Below are positions 24,956 through 34,711 of a stretch of DNA of 64,000 nucleotides, in pieces. Where the stretch lies: the NCBI GenBank assembly GCA_001464665.1, contig LNDP01000025.1, positions 186,001 to 250,000 on the forward strand. The letters are read 5' to 3'. A program made the translations under genes and the position numbers. Numbering within the stretch: the stretch's first letter is position 1; each line of letters opens with the position of its first letter. Source of the stretch: Acidobacteria bacterium Ga0074141 (GTDB taxonomy: Bacteria > Acidobacteriota > Blastocatellia > Pyrinomonadales > Pyrinomonadaceae). The notes below the pieces were generated by a model, which was given only the letters and a program-made list of their open reading frames with translations, was not told the origin of the DNA and did not search any database.

Positions 24956-26450
24956 ACTTCCTCTTCTTATGTCTCTTCTTCTTTTTTGCCGAACGTGCCG
25001 GCGTTTCCGGCCCGTCGTCATCCATTCCGGAGCCGAGCATTCCGCCCAAACCGCCGAGTCCGCCCATGCCGCCCGAGCCGAGCATTCCGCCCAAGCCCCC
25101 CGAAAGCCCTCCGAGCATCTTCTTTCCTAACCCGCCGAAGAGCCCGCCCTTATTCATCTGGGCCATCATCTTTCGCATCTGATCATATTGCCGAAGCAAT
25201 TGATTGACCTCGGCGATCGATGAACCCGAGCCGCCCGCGATGCGCGTTTTTCGGCTGGCGTCGATGATGCGATGGTCGTTGCGTTCGGACTTGGTCATCG
25301 AATCGATGATCGCCTCCGTCCGCCGCATTTGCTGATCGACCTCGGCCGATTGCTCTTCTGAGAGCGAGAGCCCGCCGGTCATTTGCTCCGGGAGCATCTT
25401 CATCAGCTTCGACATCGAGCCGAGCTGCTTGAATTGGCGAAGCTGCGAGCGGAAATCCTCCAGCGTAAACTGGTTCCGCGACATTTTCAGGAGCTGGGCC
25501 TGAGCTTCGTCTTCGTCTATCTTGCCCTGAACCTCTTCAATGAGAGTCAGGACGTCGCCCATTCCGAGTATCCGTTGTGCGATTCGGTCGGGATAGAAGG
25601 GCTCGATGGCGTCGTATTTTTCACCAACGCCGACAAATTTTACCGGCTGGCCAATTACCTGTCGGATCGAGAGTGCCGCACCGCCGCGGGCATCGCCGTC
25701 CATCTTGGTGAGGACAACTCCCGTAATGCCAACCCGCTCGTGAAAGGTCTGTGCCGAGTTTACGGCGTCCTGGCCCGTCATCGCATCCGCGACGAAAAGC
25801 ACCTCGATCGGCTTTGTTTCCGCCTTGATCTCCTCAAGCTCGGACATCAGCTCATCATCAATGTGCAGACGGCCGGCCGTATCGATCATCAGCGTATCAA
25901 ACCCAACGTCCTGAGCGTGCTTCATCGCTCCGCGGACGAGCGTCATCGGGTCTGACGTCTCTTTGTTCTCGTAAACCGGAACGCCGACGGCACCGCCGAC
26001 GACGCGAAGTTGCTCGCGTGCGGCCGGGCGATACACGTCCACCGAAACGAGCAGCGGCTTGCGTTCTTGATTGGCCGCGAGCCACTTTGAGATCTTGCCG
26101 GTCGAGGTCGTCTTGCCCGAGCCCTGCAGTCCGACGATCATTACGACGTTCGGGATCTGCTTGGTGAAAACGAGCCGCGACGAGGTCCCACCCATCAGGC
26201 CGACAAGTTCGTCGTAAACTATCTTGACGACCTGTTCGTGCGGATTAAGCCCCTGCCAAACCTCTTGCCCCTCGGCTTTAGCCCGGACAGATTCGACAAA
26301 ATCCTTAGCAACTTTGTAGTTTACATCGGCCTCGAGTAGTGCCATCCGTATCTCGCGAAGGGCCGCGTCCACGTGCTCGGGCGTAAGTTTGCCGAGCCCG
26401 CGAAGATCGCGCAGCGTTTTCTTGAGTTTGTCGGACAGCGACTCGAACAT
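24954..26450 (-). CDS. ffh: Signal recognition particle protein Ffh
   Basis: A 498-residue SRP54 GTPase that binds 4.5S RNA and signal sequences of membrane proteins. The NG domain has GLQGSGKTTSTGK (P-loop), DTAGRLHID and TKMDGDARGG; the methionine-rich M domain follows. The C-terminus is a long Gly/Met tail (GGLGGMLGSGG repeats) and a lysine-rich end, longer than in E. coli. First gene of the ribosomal operon, with a clear promoter 36 bases upstream. Confidence 0.97.
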   Translation of the reverse strand: MFESLSDKLKKTLRDLRGLGKLTPEHVDAALREIRMALLEADVNYKVAKDFVESVRAKAEGQEVWQGLNPHEQVVKIVYDELVGLMGGTSSRLVFTKQIPNVVMIVGLQGSGKTTSTGKISKWLAANQERKPLLVSVDVYRPAAREQLRVVGGAVGVPVYENKETSDPMTLVRGAMKHAQDVGFDTLMIDTAGRLHIDDELMSELEEIKAETKPIEVLFVADAMTGQDAVNSAQTFHERVGITGVVLTKMDGDARGGAALSIRQVIGQPVKFVGVGEKYDAIEPFYPDRIAQRILGMGDVLTLIEEVQGKIDEDEAQAQLLKMSRNQFTLEDFRSQLRQFKQLGSMSKLMKMLPEQMTGGLSLSEEQSAEVDQQMRRTEAIIDSMTKSERNDHRIIDASRKTRIAGGSGSSIAEVNQLLRQYDQMRKMMAQMNKGGLFGGLGKKMLGGLSGGLGGMLGSGGMGGLGGLGGMLGSGMDDDGPETPARSAKKKKRHKKRK

Positions 26451-26485
26451 AAAGGCACACTTCGGCTACAAGAGTCGAAACTCAT

Positions 26486-26514
26486 AGTCTATTTGCGCAA
26501 GATGTTAGTGTCAA
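26486..26514 (-). promoter_or_regulatory. Sigma70-type promoter for the ffh-rpsP-khpA-rimM-trmD-rplS operon
   Basis: Minus strand: perfect TTGACA (26509-26514), 17-base spacer, TAGACT (26486-26491). Confidence 0.75.
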
Positions 26515-26576
26515 GGAATTAGCGGTCATTCATTGCCGCGGATGGCAATTCAATGGTTTGTGGGAAAAGCTCTAGG

Positions 26577-26822
26577 TCAAACAAGGACAAAATCAACGAC
26601 AAGCTTTTGACTGCCTACAGCAGGTACATCAAGACCAAGGGAAATGCGGAACAGCAACCACTCCTCAAGCACTTCGGCAAGTTCCTCACGGCAACCCTCG
26701 AGCGTTGAGGCATTGGCCCAGACCCCCGGAAAGCCCGGGATCTCGCCGTAGAAACTTTGGTCACCCTCTAGGATCTCGTATTTGGCCTTGCGCATCGCAG
26801 CCTGAAGATACTCCGTGATCAT
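26577..26822 (-). CDS. Orphan HicB-like antitoxin-type protein
   Basis: 81 residues with the HicB core fold: YEILEGDQSFYGEIPGFPGVWANASTLEGCREELAEVLEEW in outline, the pattern of the partly degraded RNase H-like fold. HicB normally neutralises the mRNA-cleaving toxin HicA. No HicA-like frame (short dsRBD-like protein) is found on either side, and the downstream 126 bases hold the ffh promoter. It may be a stand-alone regulator or the relic of a toxin-antitoxin pair. Confidence 0.75.
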   Translation of the reverse strand: MITEYLQAAMRKAKYEILEGDQSFYGEIPGFPGVWANASTLEGCREELAEVLEEWLLFRISLGLDVPAVGSQKLVVDFVLV

Positions 26823-26883
26823 ACGACGATAGGATACCCCAAAGAGAAAGGATTTTTCACTAAAATAGACGGCTGATGGTGCC

Positions 26884-27930
26884 TCATAAGATCAACGTCG
26901 CTATGTTGAAATAGAAGACCAGAGTGAGCACATCGGTAGTTGCGAGCGTTATCGGGCCGGCGGCTATCTTCGAATCTTCATGAATGGCGTGGAGCAGCGT
27001 TGGGATGCTCATCCCGATGATGCCCGCGGCGAAGACCGATATGAGCACGCTAAGGCCAATAACGAGAGCGGCCAGCGGTTCTCCCCGCCAGGCCCAGGCG
27101 ATGCCGCCGACCGCCGCTCCGCAGGCAAGTCCGAGCAGGAGGGTCGCCGAGCTCTCACGCCGTAGCCAGCGGAAGTATCCCTTTAGGTCCGGCGTTCCGA
27201 AGTGCAAATTTTGCAACGCGACCGTCATCGATTGAATACTTACACTCTCACCAAGCGCCAGCACGAGCGTTATGAAAAATGCGAGCACGATCGCCTCGGC
27301 AAGCGTCGCCTCGTAGAAACCGGTCAGCAAGGCGCAGATCGTCCCGCTTGCCATGGTCGCCAGCAGCCACGGAAAGCGGAACCGAAAGATACCGAAGGCC
27401 GACTTTCCCTTGATCTGCTGAATGCCGAAACCGATGATCTGGAAAACGTCGTCGACGTGGTGCCGCTCGGCGATATTGAGCGTTTCCTTTGTAAAAAGCC
27501 CGGCATCGACAACGCCAAGCATTCGTCCATCTTCGTCAACGACAGGAAACGCCAAAAACTTGTACTCCAAAAACATCTCACACGCCTCCAGCACCGTGGC
27601 CGAGGCCGGTACGGAAACGATGTCCGTGCTCATAATATCGCCGAGCCGGACCGAAGGCATTGAGGTGAGCAACACGCGTGTAGAGAGAATGCCGCGGAGA
27701 TGGTTATCCGCATCGACCACGTAAAAATAGATGATCCGCTCGCCAAGCCCCTCGAGCCTGATGAGCCGAAGAGCCCCCTCGACCGTGATCGATTCATCGA
27801 GCCGCGGAAAATCCGTCAGTGCATAACGACGAACCGGCTCCTGCAGGTGGCTCACATCGTTCGGGTTGATGGTGCCGTGTATGTCTTCTGAAATATTGCT
27901 CAATGGAGGAGATTTTAACTCATTCGCCAA
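26884..27930 (-). CDS. mgtE: MgtE-family Mg2+ transporter lacking most of the N domain
   Basis: About 348 residues. Two CBS repeats (LRLIRLEGLGERIIYFYVVD... and SVPASATVLEACEMF...AFPVVDEDGRMLGVVD) are followed by the five-helix MgtE channel domain, which includes VLALGESVSIQSMTVAL and GIIGMSIPTLLHAI. The superhelical N domain (about 130 residues) that normally precedes the CBS pair and senses Mg2+ is almost absent. The true start is uncertain: TTG at 27928-27930 overlaps the last codons of the upstream glycosyltransferase, and another TTG is at 27903. The longer open frame reads antisense-like sequence inside that gene and is not used. It is probably translationally coupled to the glycosyltransferase. 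Confidence 0.85.
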   Translation of the reverse strand: MANELKSPPLSNISEDIHGTINPNDVSHLQEPVRRYALTDFPRLDESITVEGALRLIRLEGLGERIIYFYVVDADNHLRGILSTRVLLTSMPSVRLGDIMSTDIVSVPASATVLEACEMFLEYKFLAFPVVDEDGRMLGVVDAGLFTKETLNIAERHHVDDVFQIIGFGIQQIKGKSAFGIFRFRFPWLLATMASGTICALLTGFYEATLAEAIVLAFFITLVLALGESVSIQSMTVALQNLHFGTPDLKGYFRWLRRESSATLLLGLACGAAVGGIAWAWRGEPLAALVIGLSVLISVFAAGIIGMSIPTLLHAIHEDSKIAAGPITLATTDVLTLVFYFNIATLIL

Positions 27931-28960
27931 GCAAACGCTCACAGGCGGCGACGACACGCTCGGGCGGGATCGAGAGTATACAGCGTGGCTCGCCAAAGGC
28001 CTCGCAGCGGTAGCCGGGACAAGGTTGGCAAGCAAATTCTTCAAAGACGATCTCATTCGGCGTCGGGCCCCAGGGGCGCCAGTGGTCGCGGTTGGAGGAG
28101 CCAAATATGACGACTGTTGGAGTTCCGACCGCCGCCGCGATGTGGGCGATGCCGCTGTCGTTTCCGACGAAAAGTTTCGCCCGCGAGGCAAGTGCGATGA
28201 TCTCCGGCAGGCTTAGATCGTCAAGGCCGACGATCGGGACCGCAGCGGCTTCGATCAGATCTTTGAGCACGTCCGATTCATTCTTCGAGGTGACCGCGAC
28301 GACTGCGATACCCTTTTCAGAAAGATGCTCGGCGAGCCCGGCGAAGTTCTCCGGCGGCCATTGCTTTGTGAAGAAAGCGGTCGAGGGATGGAGGAGGGCA
28401 AATGCGGAATTCGGAATACGGAATTCGGAATCCGCAAGACGCCGCTCGATCGATTCGATAGCTGCAGTAGCTATCGGGAGGCGGCTCGGAGGACGGTCTT
28501 CAACCGGAATGCCCGCGAAACCGAGCAACGCGAGTTGCTGCTCGGCGGAATGTGTCGGCGTTCGCAGCCAGAAATCTGACGAAGAAGTCAGCAGCTCGGT
28601 GTAAAATTTCGCGTACTGATAATTCGCGTAGCCGATGCGGTGCGGCGCACCGGTCGCACGTGTGAAAAAGGTCGAGGTGGTTCCGCCGTGAAGATTGAAT
28701 ACGACGTCGTATCGCGCTCTGCGAAGCCGGCGGGCGGTGCGCATCCGCTCTAGGCCCGTGCGGCCGACGGCGATCACGTTATCTATAGCGTCAAAACCCT
28801 CGAGCAGCGGCGAGACCCAATCTTCAAGCAGTATGTCGATCTGCGCCTCGGGCAGGTGGCGGCGAAGGGCATCAAGCGAGGGCGTCGCGAGCACAGTATC
28901 GCCGATCGAGCGAAGCCGTATGACGAGAACGCGTTCTACTTTCTGCCAGTCAATGCTCAT
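27920..28960 (-). CDS. Glycosyltransferase family 9 (heptosyltransferase-like)
   Basis: 346 residues with the GT-B fold of WaaC/WaaF-type enzymes that build the lipopolysaccharide inner core from ADP-heptose. ERVLVIRLRSIGDTVLATPSL opens the protein in outline. FVGNDSGIAHIAAAVGTPTVVIFG is the GT9 donor-site signature. The C-terminal CQPCPGYRCEAFGEPRC, with four cysteines, is common in this group. About residues 175-186 (ADSEFRIPNSAF) are encoded by a five-unit heptamer array (28404-28438), an in-frame repeat insertion in the linker between the two Rossmann domains. Confidence 0.9.
   Translation of the reverse strand: MSIDWQKVERVLVIRLRSIGDTVLATPSLDALRRHLPEAQIDILLEDWVSPLLEGFDAIDNVIAVGRTGLERMRTARRLRRARYDVVFNLHGGTTSTFFTRATGAPHRIGYANYQYAKFYTELLTSSSDFWLRTPTHSAEQQLALLGFAGIPVEDRPPSRLPIATAAIESIERRLADSEFRIPNSAFALLHPSTAFFTKQWPPENFAGLAEHLSEKGIAVVAVTSKNESDVLKDLIEAAAVPIVGLDDLSLPEIIALASRAKLFVGNDSGIAHIAAAVGTPTVVIFGSSNRDHWRPWGPTPNEIVFEEFACQPCPGYRCEAFGEPRCILSIPPERVVAACERLLGE
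28404..28438. repeat. Heptamer array inside the GT9 coding region
   Basis: Units gcggaat, tcggaat, acggaat, tcggaat, ccgcaag. A 7-bp period changes the frame at every unit, so the coded peptide is not itself repeated (SEFRIPNS). Confidence 0.85.
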
Positions 28961-28967
28961 TCGGTAA

Positions 28968-29037
28968 GTGATAAATGAGAATTGATAAATGAGAACGCCT
29001 TAGCAATTATCACCTATCAATTATCATTTTTCATTCC
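28968..29037. repeat. Inverted pair of heptamer arrays between Trm112-like and GT9 genes
   Basis: Left array 28968-28995: gtgataa, atgagaa, ttgataa, atgagaa. Right array 29003-29037: gcaatta, tcaccta, tcaatta, tcatttt, tcattcc. The two are approximate reverse complements around a short centre; the right one runs into the Trm112-like stop. Confidence 0.85.
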
Positions 29038-29207
29038 CCAACTGTTGCCTCATCAACCAGCATCACCGGTATCTCATCCCGCACCGGATAGACCAACCGG
29101 CACTCCGGATTCTGGCACGTGATCTTGGTCTCTTCGTCGTCGATCTTCACTTCCGCCTTGCACTTTGGGCAGCGGAGTATCTCTAGTAATTCTGGGCTTA
29201 TCGGCAT
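29031..29207 (-). CDS. Trm112-family zinc-ribbon protein (YcaR-like)
   Basis: 58 residues from the preferred start MPISPELLEILRCPKC (29205-29207). A four-cysteine zinc ribbon is formed by CPKC and CQNPEC, and LVYPVRDEIPVMLVDEA is the conserved family ending. Trm112 in eukaryotes activates methyltransferases; the bacterial role is unclear. It lies upstream of the GT9 gene on the same strand. Confidence 0.88.
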   Translation of the reverse strand: MPISPELLEILRCPKCKAEVKIDDEETKITCQNPECRLVYPVRDEIPVMLVDEATVGE

Positions 29208-29261
29208 TTTCTCGCTCCTGAAAACATCTCTATCTTCGCGCACTTTAGGCGAAAAACTCAG

Positions 29262-29300
29262 CGTCCTCCGCGTTTAGTTTTGGTCAAAACGCGGAGGACG
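29262..29300. repeat. Inverted repeat with 14-bp arms, possible terminator of the SPFH gene
   Basis: Arms at 29262-29275 and 29287-29300 are perfect inverted copies (CGTCCTCCGCGTTT). On the minus strand CTGAG and five Ts follow, so it could end transcription of the SPFH gene; it could equally be another dispersed palindrome. Confidence 0.7.
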
Positions 29301-29329
29301 AAAGAGTTTACTGCAATTTAGGCGAAGGC

Positions 29330-30490
29330 TTATGCGGCCTCGGGTGTTTTGGTGCCACACTCGGGGCAGAACTTTGCACCTGCCGCGAGCTCGGCCTGGC
29401 AGCCCGTACATTTGGCCTTTTCCTGCGTTGAACCGCACTCCGAGCAGAATTTCGCACCCTCGCGGAGGTTGGCTCCGCATTTAACGCAAGGCACCTGAGC
29501 TATCTCCATCTTGCCGCCGCAATCGGCACAAAACTTTGCACCCGCCGCGTTCTGCTTTCCGCAGCTCGGGCAAGCAACTCCCGCCGCCGAAGCTCCGCCG
29601 CCGCCCGGACCGCCGGGCTGATTTGCGGTGAACGCGTTTGCCATATGGCCGCCGACGGCAAATCCGGCGCCGAGCCCGGCACCGAGTCCGGCACCGCCGC
29701 CTTCATTCTGGGCCGCGTCACGCATTGCGTCCGCCGCCTGAAACTGGGCGTAAGTTTGAACGTTGCCAAGGGCACCCATCGAGGCACGCTTGTCCATCGC
29801 CGCTTCAACCTCGGGCGGAAGCGAGATGTTCTCGACGTAAAACTTGGTGACCTCAAGCCCCCATGAATTGAAATCTTCGTTGATCTTCGCCCGGATGGCC
29901 TCGCCGATCTCTTTATACTGCGCCGCAAGGTCGAGGGCCGGTATCTTCATCTCGCCGATGGCGTCAGAAAACTCCGAAACGATCGCCCTCTTGAGCTGCC
30001 CGTCAATGTCCTCGGTCTGGAAATGGCCGTTCGTTCCGGCGATCTCGCGAATAAAGCCGGCCGGGTCCGCAACCCGCAGGCTATATGCACCAAAGGCACG
30101 AAGCCGGACAATCCCGAAGTCAGCATCGCGGAGCATTATCGGGTTCGAGGTGCCCCACTTCATATCCGTGAACTGCTTCGTGTTGACAAAATAGACCTCG
30201 GCCTTGATCGGCGAATTGAAGCCGTATTTCCAAGCCCCGAGCTTCGAAAGGATCGGCGTATTGCCGCCTTCTACCGTGTATCGGCCGGGTGTGAAGACGT
30301 CCGCCACCTGGCCTTCGAAAACAAAAACGGCCGCTTGCGATTCGCGGACGATAAGCTGGGCTCCGTTCTTGATCTCCTGCTGATAAACCGGAAATCGGTA
30401 GAGCAGCGTATCCCTTGATTCATCAAGCCATTCGATGACCTCGATGAACTGATTCATCGCGGCTTCCTTTACCTTATCAACTATGCTCAT
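29330..30490 (-). CDS. SPFH-domain protein with C-terminal zinc ribbons
   Basis: 386 residues. The N-terminal two thirds is an SPFH/YdjI-like (virion core) domain with LIVRESQAAVFVFEGQ and GRYTVEGGNTPIL. A Gly-rich hinge follows, then three CxxC...CxxC zinc ribbons in tandem (CPSCGKQNAAGAKFCADCG, CVKCGANLREGAKFCSECG, CTGCQAELAAGAKFCPECG). Proteins of this kind form large assemblies at membranes, and the B. subtilis relatives are tied to phage-shock-type stress. AAGGAG lies at the right distance before the ATG. Confidence 0.88.
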   Translation of the reverse strand: MSIVDKVKEAAMNQFIEVIEWLDESRDTLLYRFPVYQQEIKNGAQLIVRESQAAVFVFEGQVADVFTPGRYTVEGGNTPILSKLGAWKYGFNSPIKAEVYFVNTKQFTDMKWGTSNPIMLRDADFGIVRLRAFGAYSLRVADPAGFIREIAGTNGHFQTEDIDGQLKRAIVSEFSDAIGEMKIPALDLAAQYKEIGEAIRAKINEDFNSWGLEVTKFYVENISLPPEVEAAMDKRASMGALGNVQTYAQFQAADAMRDAAQNEGGGAGLGAGLGAGFAVGGHMANAFTANQPGGPGGGGASAAGVACPSCGKQNAAGAKFCADCGGKMEIAQVPCVKCGANLREGAKFCSECGSTQEKAKCTGCQAELAAGAKFCPECGTKTPEAA

Positions 30491-30612
30491 TCAGACGTCT
30501 CCTTATGATATTTCTAACGTCAAACTATGCCACAAAGTTCGATCAATTGGAAGTAATTCGGCGCTCACCGCCAATGAATGGCCGCCTGTCGCCGGTAGAT
30601 AGTTTCGCCCGA

Positions 30613-31104
30613 TCAGCCGCTGCCGATAAGTTTTTTTATGAACGGGCGGTTTAGGAGGAGATAGATGATGCCGATGGCGGCGGCTCCGCTTACGGTGTCG
30701 AGGGCGACGTCCCATATTGAGCCGGTGCGTGTGCCGCCGGAGTAGCTTTGGTTCAGTTCATCGAGCGAGGCGATAAGGAAGACCAGTCCGATGGCCGCCG
30801 CGGCCCAGCGTCGCCGGATGGCTGCCAGCGAAGTCCCCAAAAACGCCCGGGCAGTGAGAAAGGCGAGGATTGAATAGACAAAAACATGAGCCGATTTGCG
30901 AACCAGCCCGTGGAGCGTCAGGATTGTCTCCTCGCTCGCCTCGGGGAAAAGAAAACGTAGGATCGGGCGGACGAACCGCGAGGTCTCGCTCATCGCCCCC
31001 GAATCCGACGAGAGCCAGGCGATCACCCCAAGCCAAACACAAAGCGGCGCGTAGCGGAAAAACCGCTCGCGCCACCTGTAAGACAACTTATCCGACAAAC
31101 TCAT
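30613..31104 (-). CDS. VanZ family membrane protein
   Basis: 163 residues with four or five membrane helices and the VanZ signatures RKSAHVFVYSILAFLTARAF and ASLDELNQSYSGGTRTGSIWD. VanZ gives low-level teicoplanin resistance in enterococci; the chromosomal relatives are widespread and their job is unknown. It starts one base after the stop of the small membrane protein gene. Confidence 0.88.
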   Translation of the reverse strand: MSLSDKLSYRWRERFFRYAPLCVWLGVIAWLSSDSGAMSETSRFVRPILRFLFPEASEETILTLHGLVRKSAHVFVYSILAFLTARAFLGTSLAAIRRRWAAAAIGLVFLIASLDELNQSYSGGTRTGSIWDVALDTVSGAAAIGIIYLLLNRPFIKKLIGSG

Positions 31105-31105
31105 C

Positions 31106-31366
31106 CTATGGCATCGTGCTCATGATCTCGCCCATCGAGGTCGTAAAGCCGTAACCGTAAAGCACGACGCCGAGAATGCCGAGTATCATCGGCACCAAGC
31201 CCTGTTTCTTCACGAAAAAGAAGATGATGCCGGCGAGCGGCTGAAAGAAGAAATTGACGATGGCCCAAACGACCTTCTCGCCCGTGCTTGCACCGAGCTG
31301 AACACTCAAAACTATGAACCACACTGCACAGATAAACATCAACAAAGCGCCGATTCCTAGAAACAT
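31106..31366 (-). CDS. Small membrane protein of unknown function
   Basis: 86 residues with three predicted membrane helices (about 2-22, 30-52 and 58-76). No family recognised. It is directly followed by the VanZ gene in the same direction, so both are probably co-expressed. Confidence 0.65.
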   Translation of the reverse strand: MFLGIGALLMFICAVWFIVLSVQLGASTGEKVVWAIVNFFFQPLAGIIFFFVKKQGLVPMILGILGVVLYGYGFTTSMGEIMSTMP

Positions 31367-31499
31367 AGGGTCCTCCGTTTTTTTGTCTTTTGAGTAACGA
31401 AAATGCGAAAAGCACGCTTAGCATATGCGAAAACGACCCTGATTTCAACAGCCTCTCGTTTGTACATCAGGCGACACACCGGGCTAAGGCCATTCAGAA

Positions 31500-31536
31500 G
31501 AGAAAAAGAAAAGCTGCCCCGAAAGACAGCTTTTCT
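31500..31536 (-). terminator. Rho-independent terminator after atpG
   Basis: Minus strand: AGAAAAGCTGTC, short loop, GGCAGCTTTTCT, then a run of T. It lies about 20 bases after the atpG stop and ends the ATP synthase operon. Confidence 0.85.
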
Positions 31537-31555
31537 GATGAAAATAAAGGCTGCG

Positions 31556-32431
31556 CTAAAGCGCCGCGGCGCCGGAGACGACCTCGATGATCTCTTTGGT
31601 GATCGCCGCCTGGCGGATGCGGTTCATGTTGAGCGTTAGCGAGTCGATGAGTTCGCCGGCGTTCTTTGAAGCCGAATCCATTGCCGTCATCCGCGAGCCC
31701 TGTTCGGAGGCGACGGATTCGAGCATGGAACGATAGATCTGCGTCTCGACCTGCTTAGGCAGAAGCTTGCCAAAGATCTCGGCCGGCGACTGCTCATAGA
31801 TATATTCGGCCTCGCCCGCTTCTTCGCCCGCGCCTTCCGAAGCGATTTTTGGAATCGGCAAAAGCTGCTCGACGATCGGCTTCTGCGAAAGTACGGTTTT
31901 GAACTCGGTAAAGATCAAAAAGACCTTGTCGATCGTCTCGTCCTCGGTAAAGGTCTTGATCACATCCTGGCCGATCTCGGCCGCGTCGGTGTAACGCACC
32001 GTTCCCGCGCCAGTGATGCCGACGTATTCCGAGGTCAGGTCCATCTCGCGCCGCTTGAAAAAGTCGCGACCCTTGCGGCCAACCGGCATCATCCGGATAT
32101 TCTTCCCGGGGTTATCGGCGATGAATGCCTGGGCGGCCTTGATGACGTTTGCGTTAAAAGCACCGGCGAGTCCCTTGTCTGCCGTAACGAGCACGAGTAG
32201 ATAATTCTCGTCGCCACGCGCTTCCAAGAGCGGATGCGAAAAATCATCCGAAACTCGCGCACTCAGGCTGCCGAGCACCTCAGACATCTTCTTGGCAAAC
32301 GGGCGTGAGGCGATAACGCGGTCCTGCGCCCGCTTGAGCTTTGCCGCCGCCACCATCTTCATCGCCTTGGTGATCTGCTGCGTGTTTTTGACCGACTTAA
32401 TTCGCCGGCGCATGTCCAAAAGACTTGCCAT
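31556..32431 (-). CDS. atpG: ATP synthase F1 gamma subunit
   Basis: 291 residues. The rotor stalk of F1: [36 protein letters not shown]-type start, [15 protein letters not shown], and the C-terminal [38 protein letters not shown]-type segment. It is the last gene of the local cluster: no atpD (beta) or atpC (epsilon) follows, so those are elsewhere. Confidence 0.97.
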   Translation of the reverse strand: [291 protein letters not shown]

Positions 32432-32443
32432 ATCTCAGTTTTT

Positions 32444-32569
32444 AGTGACGAGGGACAAGTGACGAGTCTCAAAAACGATCATCCCGTCTTTGATCTTACC
32501 GATCGGTCAAGCCCGGCAAACGCAGGAACTTTCCGCTCGTCCCTCGTCACTCAACACTCGTCACTTACA
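32444..32569. repeat. Inverted pair of heptamer arrays between atpA and atpG
   Basis: Left array 32444-32471: agtgacg, agggaca, agtgacg, agtctca. Right array 32535-32569: gctcgtc, cctcgtc, actcaac, actcgtc, acttaca. The arms are reverse-complementary and separated by 63 bases of unremarkable sequence. Confidence 0.85.
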
Positions 32570-32570
32570 A

Positions 32571-34109
<1,539 letters not shown>

Positions 34110-34164
34110 ATAAGTTATTTATTTCCGCCCGCTGGGCCATGAAGCCTCGAACGCCGGAGAATGC

Positions 34165-34710
34165 CTACCTTTCTAAAAGTCTTTCTCTTAAAGTCGCAAG
34201 CTGGGTCTTAACCGAGCTGTCATAAACCGTGGAGCCGATCCGGGCAACGACGCCGCCGATCAGATCCTTATCATTGCTGTATGTAAGATTAACGGTCTTG
34301 CCCGTTACCTTTTCGAGAGCCGCCTTAAGCTCGGCATTTTCGGCCGCTGAGAGGTCGTGGGCCGAGGTAACTGTCCCATTGACGATCCCGCGGCGTTCCT
34401 CGATCACCGAATCGAACTTCGTACCGACCTGAGCAAGTTCATTGATCCTGCCGTTCCGCAATAGAACGCGGAGAAAATTCGAGGTCGTCCGCGAAGGCTT
34501 TGCTCGTGCGATCAGCTTTTCGAGCACCGCTTCCTTTTTCAGGTGTGCGATCGACGGATTGCCAAAGGCATTGCTGAGGTCCGCATTTGAGGCGATCATT
34601 GCCTCCCAGGTCCTCAATTCCGCGCGGATCGAATCGGCCTCGCCGGTCTTTTCGACCACATCGGCTAGGGCTGTCGCGTAGCGGCGTGCAACTGTTTCAA
34701 CACTACTCAT
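34165..34710 (-). CDS. atpH: ATP synthase F1 delta subunit
   Basis: 181 residues. Links the alpha3beta3 head to the b stalk. VARRYATALADVVEKTG at the start and the conserved GKTVNLTYSNDKDLIGGVVARIGSTVYDSSVKTQL region near the end fit OSCP/delta. It lies between the b and alpha genes. Confidence 0.95.
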   Translation of the reverse strand: MSSVETVARRYATALADVVEKTGEADSIRAELRTWEAMIASNADLSNAFGNPSIAHLKKEAVLEKLIARAKPSRTTSNFLRVLLRNGRINELAQVGTKFDSVIEERRGIVNGTVTSAHDLSAAENAELKAALEKVTGKTVNLTYSNDKDLIGGVVARIGSTVYDSSVKTQLATLRERLLER

Positions 34711-34711
34711 T

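Noticed and set aside
26451-26576. HicA toxin next to the HicB-like gene
   Set aside because: The 126 bases contain no frame of the right length and include the ffh promoter.
27931-28191. N-terminal extension of the MgtE frame
   Set aside because: The extra 87 codons lie within the GT9 gene on the same strand in another frame and have low-complexity Arg/Ser composition typical of out-of-frame reading.
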